DNA of 16,643 nucleotides, from the NCBI GenBank assembly GCA_934394595.1, contig CAKRRX010000051.1:1-16643 (forward strand). The letters run 5' to 3'. The stretch's first letter is position 1. Every line of letters begins with the position of its first letter. This document shows, in pieces, positions 12,485-16,643 of the stretch. The position numbers were made by a program, and so were the translations under genes. Below the pieces are notes generated by a model that was given only the letters and a program-made list of their open reading frames with translations, did no database searches and had not been told where the DNA came from. This stretch comes from an uncultured Blautia sp. Lineage in GTDB: Bacteria > Bacillota > Clostridia > Lachnospirales > Lachnospiraceae.

Positions 12485-15058
12485 ATGAGAAAGAAAGTAT
12501 GGGGGATTTTGCTTACGGCTGCAATGCTGGCAACAAGCGTACCTGTGGCGTCCACTACATGGGCAGAAGACGGTTTTACAGATGGCGAGGCCCTTACTTT
12601 GCAGACAGAAGAGGGGGATTTGCCCGAGGAGACTGAGGATTTTCAGGATGAGCAGACTCTGGAAGAAAATGTGACAGAATTCAGCGCAGACCCGGAAGAG
12701 GAGATTACAGATGCAAGTGATGTGACGGATGAACTGGAAAATGCGGAGTATGAAGAAGGTGAAATCAGGGAACTGGAAATTGGGAAGACCTATCATATTT
12801 TAGCAGATTTACAGCCGGATTATAGTTATTATAAAAGGTTTACAGCAAGTGTAAAATGTCCAGATGCCGGCAGAGTAAAATTTGTAATAAATGATTGTAA
12901 TGTGGTGAAATATTTAAGAGGCGGAGATGGAATTCATTATACCAGTGAGGATACTGCAGAAACTTATTGGCATACAGTAAATAATGAAACTGTAACCTGT
13001 GAGTTTCAGGTGACTAATTTACAAGATGAGTATCAAAACTTCAATAAAGAGGCAACGCTTACTGTAAAATTTGAAAGTATTAATGATTACAATGGAGAAC
13101 TGGCTGGAAATCATTCCTTTGATCAGGCAACACCTATGCAATTGAATACAGCATATGAGGGAAGCTGTGTCGGAACGGATTATAAGGATGACTATTACAA
13201 ATTTGTGATGGAAAAACCAGGCTTAGCTGTGGTGACTCATTCCGGAGCATTTTCCGCTCAAGTGTGGGAGGAAGATGAAAATGGAAATACGGATAAGATA
13301 AGATCTTTGGACAATAAGCAGGCTAAAATACGTCTTTCTGCAGGAAACTACTATATTGTAGTACCTGGAAATTATACCAGTAAATACGGCGAATATACAG
13401 TAAAAGCGGATGTAACTTATGAATCTCCAGAGGATTATGAGCAGGAGAATAATAATGTAAAGAGCCAGGCTAATGAGAAAAATCTGAATCATTGGTATAC
13501 AGGAAATCTGAATAACAAAGAAGATGTAGATTGCTTCAAATTTAATCTTACAGACAGAAGCGTTGTATCAATAGAATTTCAAGTACCAAGACAGATTCAG
13601 GAAAATTTATTTAAGATAGCTCTTTGTGACAGCAGCATGAATGAAATTGCCAGTGCAAGCAACGCATCAAATCCGTATCTGACATTTGGAAATGGAATTT
13701 ATGATCCGGGAGTATATTATATTCGTGTAATAAAAGACCAAAATTTTTACTCGGATGATTTTTCTGAGTATGATTACTCCTTCAATTTCAACCAGATGAA
13801 ATACATCCCGGTATCCGGAATTTCTATTCCATCCACTGCAAATGTGAAACTGAATGGAAAAGCTTCCCTGAACCCAGCCGTAATACCGGACAATGCATAC
13901 AACAAAGAACTGAAATGGAGTACCAGTGATTCGGACATTGCAACTGTTGATGAAAATGGAACTGTAACTGGTCACCACGTGGGAAGTGCGGTGATCACGG
14001 CTCAGGCAACCGACGACAGTGGAGTGTCTGCAAAATGTGTGGTAAATGTGTATACCGTTAAGGTATCAAAAATTTCTTTATCTGCAACACGAAAGGATGT
14101 AAAACCAGGTGATTATTTTTACTTAACAGCTACTGTAAATCCATCAGATGCCTATAATAAATCCATTAGGTGGACCAGCAGTAACGAAGCGGTTGCTACA
14201 GTGGGGGAAAATGGACGAGTAGAAGCAAATCAGGTAGGCACTGCAGTGATCACAGCTGCAGCTACAGATGGAAGCAATGTGTCTGTCTCCTGTGTGGTGA
14301 AAGTAGATACCGTAAAAGTATCAAAAATTGCATTATCTGCAACTGTTAAAAATGTAGGATCATGGGATCATTTTACCCTGACAGCATCGGTAAGCCCGTC
14401 TGACGCATATAACAAAAAGCTGAAATGGACCAGTAGTAATCCGGACGTTGCATCTGTTGACCAGAATGGTTACGTATCAGCAGAAAATAGTGGTTCCGCG
14501 GTGATCACTGTTACAACTACAGATGGAAGTAACCTGTCTGCATCCTGCGTAGTAAATGTGACAAATAAGATCACCTATCAGTTAAATGGTGGAAAGAATA
14601 ACAGTGCGAATCCTACAATCATAAATGGAACTGGAATTGCCCTGAAAAATCCAACCAGAACTGGATATGTATTTAAAGGTTGGTATGATGATGAGGGATA
14701 TCGAACGACACAAATTCCGGCAGGTTATGATTATGACATGTATTTGGTAGCCAAATGGGAAAAAGTAACCGTAAGCAAACCAGTCATCACCTCTTTCTAC
14801 AACAGATCCGGCAAAAAGGCGGTACTGAAATATAAGGGTGTAAGCAAAGCAAGCGGTTATCAGATTGTGTATTCTACTGATAAAAAGCTGAAAAAGAAGT
14901 GTACCACCATCACCACAAAATCCAAAAACTACACCCTGAAAAAACTGGCCAAAAAGAAAACTTATTATGTAAAAGTTAGGGCATACCGGATTGACTCAAC
15001 AGGTAAAAAGATATATGGTAGATATACAGGTGTACGTAAAGTGAGAATAAGCAAATAA
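12485..15058 (+). CDS. Large secreted multidomain surface protein (PPC-like, BIG2, Flg_new, FN3-like)
   Basis: The 857-residue protein has a signal peptide (RKK, hydrophobic core, cleavage near residue 27, TWA/ED), a very acidic linker (28-98, Glu/Asp runs), a beta-domain of unclear type (about 100-198), two PPC-like beta domains (about 200-310 and 315-437, with YYKF, GNYYIVV and PGVYYIRV), three bacterial Ig-like BIG2 repeats (442-523, 528-608, 611-692), one Listeria-Bacteroides (Flg_new) repeat (696-758, with TGYVFKGWYDDEG) and a Lys-rich fibronectin-III-like end (763-857). No sortase motif or membrane anchor is seen; the basic C-terminal domain may bind wall polymers. The ATG at 12485 has GGAAGG 8 bases upstream. 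It heads an operon with the FN3-like gene 18 bases later. Adhesin or wall-scaffold function is inferred from domain types; no catalytic motif is visible. Confidence 0.88.
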   Translation: MRKKVWGILLTAAMLATSVPVASTTWAEDGFTDGEALTLQTEEGDLPEETEDFQDEQTLEENVTEFSADPEEEITDASDVTDELENAEYEEGEIRELEIGKTYHILADLQPDYSYYKRFTASVKCPDAGRVKFVINDCNVVKYLRGGDGIHYTSEDTAETYWHTVNNETVTCEFQVTNLQDEYQNFNKEATLTVKFESINDYNGELAGNHSFDQATPMQLNTAYEGSCVGTDYKDDYYKFVMEKPGLAVVTHSGAFSAQVWEEDENGNTDKIRSLDNKQAKIRLSAGNYYIVVPGNYTSKYGEYTVKADVTYESPEDYEQENNNVKSQANEKNLNHWYTGNLNNKEDVDCFKFNLTDRSVVSIEFQVPRQIQENLFKIALCDSSMNEIASASNASNPYLTFGNGIYDPGVYYIRVIKDQNFYSDDFSEYDYSFNFNQMKYIPVSGISIPSTANVKLNGKASLNPAVIPDNAYNKELKWSTSDSDIATVDENGTVTGHHVGSAVITAQATDDSGVSAKCVVNVYTVKVSKISLSATRKDVKPGDYFYLTATVNPSDAYNKSIRWTSSNEAVATVGENGRVEANQVGTAVITAAATDGSNVSVSCVVKVDTVKVSKIALSATVKNVGSWDHFTLTASVSPSDAYNKKLKWTSSNPDVASVDQNGYVSAENSGSAVITVTTTDGSNLSASCVVNVTNKITYQLNGGKNNSANPTIINGTGIALKNPTRTGYVFKGWYDDEGYRTTQIPAGYDYDMYLVAKWEKVTVSKPVITSFYNRSGKKAVLKYKGVSKASGYQIVYSTDKKLKKKCTTITTKSKNYTLKKLAKKKTYYVKVRAYRIDSTGKKIYGRYTGVRKVRISK
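13808..14560 (+). repeat. Three tandem BIG2-coding repeats
   Basis: Three units of about 245 bases (13808-14053, 14066-14308, 14315-14560) encode the same pattern: VSKI.LSAT, then NPSDAYNK, KWTSSN.. VATV, ENG.V, GSAVIT, ATDGS and SCVVNV. The second and third are closest to each other. They arose by internal duplication. Confidence 0.85.
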
Positions 15059-15076
15059 GGAAAGGTGGAGAGATTT

Positions 15077-15814
15077 ATGAAAAAGAAAAAAACATTGTTG
15101 GCAGTGCTTCTGGCAGTGGGTGTATCTTTTTGTAGCAGTACTGGAACCATGGCTTCTGCCGGAAACATGGAGACACAGGATCTGATCTTACAGGAAGAAC
15201 AGGGAATGGAATATGTAGGAGCCCGTTCTTCGAAAAAGACTGTAAAGCCGGCAAAGACAACGATCACTTCTGTTGAAGCCAGTAATTCCGGAAAGCTGAT
15301 TCTTCGATGGAAAAAAGTAAGGGGAGCAAAGGGATATGAAATTTACCGCAAAGGTCCGGGAGAACGGTCATATAGAAAAATCAAAACTATTAAAAAGGGA
15401 ACTATTTTAAGATATACAGATTCTTCTGTTGACAGGGGAAGCAAGTATACCTATAAGATTCGTTGTTACTCTGTTTCCAAGGGAAAGAAAGTTTACAGTG
15501 CTTTTTCTCATTCAAAGAGTCGTACAACGAAAAGTGTACCGCTGTATACAGGAACTTATAGCGAATATAAGGATGGTGGCCGAAATTCAGTTTATGTTAT
15601 TATTTCTATAAACAATGGAAGTTACTATGCGGAACTGGGAAGGAGCCATACTTTTAGAACTACCAGATATTCTCTGGAAAAAAGCAAAGTGGGATATCAT
15701 GGATATTCAGATAATGGCGACGAAATAGATATTATTCCTTCCAGTTCAAAAAAAATATGGATGGGTGTTACGGGAAATACAGGTGGATTTTGGAGCGGAT
15801 ATTATAACAAATAA
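15077..15814 (+). CDS. Secreted FN3-like protein with an unrecognised C-terminal domain
   Basis: The 245-residue protein has a signal peptide (KKKK, core LLAVLLAVGVSF, cleavage near MASA/GN at residue 28), a short linker, one fibronectin-III-like domain (about 60-152, with LILRWKKVRGAKGYEIYRK and KYTYKIRCYSV) and a C-terminal beta-like domain (about 155-245) rich in Tyr, Gly and Ser that ends WSGYYNK. FCSS near the core is not a proper lipobox. GGTGGAG sits 6 bases before the ATG at 15077; the in-frame GTG at 15065 lies inside that binding site and is rejected. It follows the 857-residue gene after 18 bases and shares its FN3-like domain type, so both products probably act together outside the cell. 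I do not recognise the last domain. Confidence 0.82.
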   Translation: MKKKKTLLAVLLAVGVSFCSSTGTMASAGNMETQDLILQEEQGMEYVGARSSKKTVKPAKTTITSVEASNSGKLILRWKKVRGAKGYEIYRKGPGERSYRKIKTIKKGTILRYTDSSVDRGSKYTYKIRCYSVSKGKKVYSAFSHSKSRTTKSVPLYTGTYSEYKDGGRNSVYVIISINNGSYYAELGRSHTFRTTRYSLEKSKVGYHGYSDNGDEIDIIPSSSKKIWMGVTGNTGGFWSGYYNK

Positions 15815-15830
15815 TTGCAGGTAAAATGGA

Positions 15831-15869
15831 AAAGAACCGAAGCGTGAAATTGCGCTTCAGTTCTTTTTT
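15831..15869 (+). terminator. Rho-independent terminator of the secreted operon
   Basis: GAACCGAAGCG pairs with CGCTTCAGTTC at 10 of 11 positions around a TGAAATTG-type loop and is followed by six T. An A-run before the stem gives it partial bidirectional character. Confidence 0.9.
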
Positions 15870-15905
15870 GTCTGTCGGCGAAAATTGTTAAGAAAGGATA
15901 GACTT

Positions 15906-15938
15906 AAAAACCCCTCTGTCATAGATCCCGGCAAAGGG
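15906..15938 (-). terminator. Rho-independent terminator of the Rpn-family gene
   Basis: On the minus strand CCCTTTG pairs with CAGAGGG around a 13-base loop and is followed by a G and five T. It lies about 20 bases after the gene's TAA. Confidence 0.7.
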
Positions 15939-15956
15939 CTTTCTTTACTTGACGTT

Positions 15957-16643
15957 TTATAGGTTTTTTGCTTTCTTTATTTCCAAAACCTGTTCCATTG
16001 GAACACCGAAAATCTGAGAGATTTCAGTTACACTGTATTTACCATCTTGAAGCAGTTGAGCTACAAAATCAACCGTTTTTTCAAGCATACCAGCTGTTCG
16101 TCCCTCTTTTTGTCCTTCCGCGCGTCCTTCCATGCGTCCTTCCTCAAGCCCCTTCATTCGTGCTTCTTCTTGTCTCTCTCTAAGTAGCCTTTCTAGTCTC
16201 TCTGATTCCAGTTCCAAAACCTGTCCGCCCATAATATCACCAATTCCTTTCCTTGCCCGGGAGGATTTTTCGCAAACATAATCCAGGATCCGGTCAATTA
16301 ATCCAATCAGGTCTCGATATTCCCGTTCTTTTCCTTCTGCCAGAAATTCTTTCTCAAGCTTTTTCCCAATCTCGCCATATTCTGCTATCAATGTCTGGAA
16401 TGCGGCATCGTCTTCCTCGATTTTCTTCACGCTCTTTTCGTATCGGATAATATAAAAAGGCAAGAGAAACAGCAGCTTCTTCTGAAAAATCATGTCACTG
16501 GTATATCGTTCTGCTCGGATAACAGGCACCTTGTAATTGACGCATTGTCCATCTGGCATGACCAGTTCCATTTCAAGAAAATCAGGACCGTTTTTTCCAC
16601 GTAAATATAATACGCAGGACTGCGGAAAATATATACGATATTT
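15957..16643 (-). CDS. Rpn-family PD-(D/E)XK nuclease / putative transposase, C-terminal part
   Basis: The frame is open from the window edge to TAA at 15957-15959, giving 228 visible residues; the N-terminal nuclease core lies outside. The visible start (QSCVLYLRGKNGPDFLEMEL, then VMPDGQ, YKVPVI) and the stretch DMIFQKKLLFLLPFYIIRYE are typical of the clostridial Rpn/YhgA-like family. Residues about 150-180 are a charged helix followed by a run of EG pairs (GLEEGRMEGRAEGQKEGRTAG region), also characteristic. The end (VAQLLQDGKYSVTEISQIFGVPMEQVLEIKKAKNL) looks like a small helix-turn-helix or helical pair. Such proteins promote recA-independent recombination in Escherichia coli and are often multi-copy in Lachnospiraceae. 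The ATG at 16571 is internal, not the true start. Confidence 0.85.
   Translation of the reverse strand, partial: KYRIYFPQSCVLYLRGKNGPDFLEMELVMPDGQCVNYKVPVIRAERYTSDMIFQKKLLFLLPFYIIRYEKSVKKIEEDDAAFQTLIAEYGEIGKKLEKEFLAEGKEREYRDLIGLIDRILDYVCEKSSRARKGIGDIMGGQVLELESERLERLLRERQEEARMKGLEEGRMEGRAEGQKEGRTAGMLEKTVDFVAQLLQDGKYSVTEISQIFGVPMEQVLEIKKAKNL

Noticed and set aside
13808..14560. Direct repeats as a possible CRISPR array
   Set aside because: The units are about 245 bases, in frame and encode BIG2 domains.

Overview
The window looks like a chromosomal segment from a low-to-moderate GC, Gram-positive gut Clostridium relative, most likely Lachnospiraceae (genus not resolvable from this sequence alone). 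The evidence is strong purine-rich Shine-Dalgarno sites (AGGAGG types), consensus sigma-A promoters, a sortase-type C-terminal anchor, several secreted proteins with YYY-rich binding repeats, BIG2 repeats or fibronectin-like folds, and an Rpn-type PD-(D/E)XK protein with EG-repeat linker. I see no tRNA, rRNA, CRISPR array, prophage or complete insertion sequence.

Layout. 1-271 (+) is the tail of a wall-anchored surface protein, closed by a strong terminator. 349-5668 (+) is a likely transcription unit: L-threonine aldolase, an FGGY sugar kinase, an AlgI-like membrane O-acyltransferase (MBOAT) and an AlgJ/AlgX-like (DHHW/SGNH) partner; the last three genes are spaced by 10-20 bases. 5763-7503 (+) is a monocistronic secreted protein of unknown function with a near-perfect promoter flanked by two palindromes. 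7668-8951 (+) is a secreted phosphodiester glycosidase (NAGPA family) carrying N-terminal wall-binding-like repeats. It converges, over a bidirectional terminator, with a minus-strand group at 9038-11626: a membrane-anchored TPR-like protein, a tail-anchored Hanks-type Ser/Thr kinase and a small helix-turn-helix protein. 11905-12222 (-) is an XRE-type regulator, transcribed divergently from a two-gene secreted operon at 12485-15814 (an 857-residue PPC-like/BIG2/Flg_new/FN3-like protein and a 245-residue FN3-like protein). 15957-16643 (-) is the C-terminal part of an Rpn-family protein that runs off the window.

How the genes may work together. Most of the window serves the cell envelope: anchoring, O-acetylation of an exported polymer, secreted adhesin-like proteins and a glycosidase. 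Two signalling elements sit among them: the kinase/HTH/TPR group and the XRE regulator with a palindrome in the shared intergenic region of the surface-protein operon.

The signal least explained by genes is a dispersed repeat. One 75-base element with 18-base terminal inverted repeats lies at 11682-11756, and single-ended copies lie at 5688-5713, 9019-9041 and 11188-11210, with a diverged one at 12232-12251. Two of these supply the TAG stop codon of the adjacent minus-strand gene and one overlaps the ribosome binding site of the XRE regulator. This repeat and the kinase/HTH/TPR module are the best candidates for something not well described.
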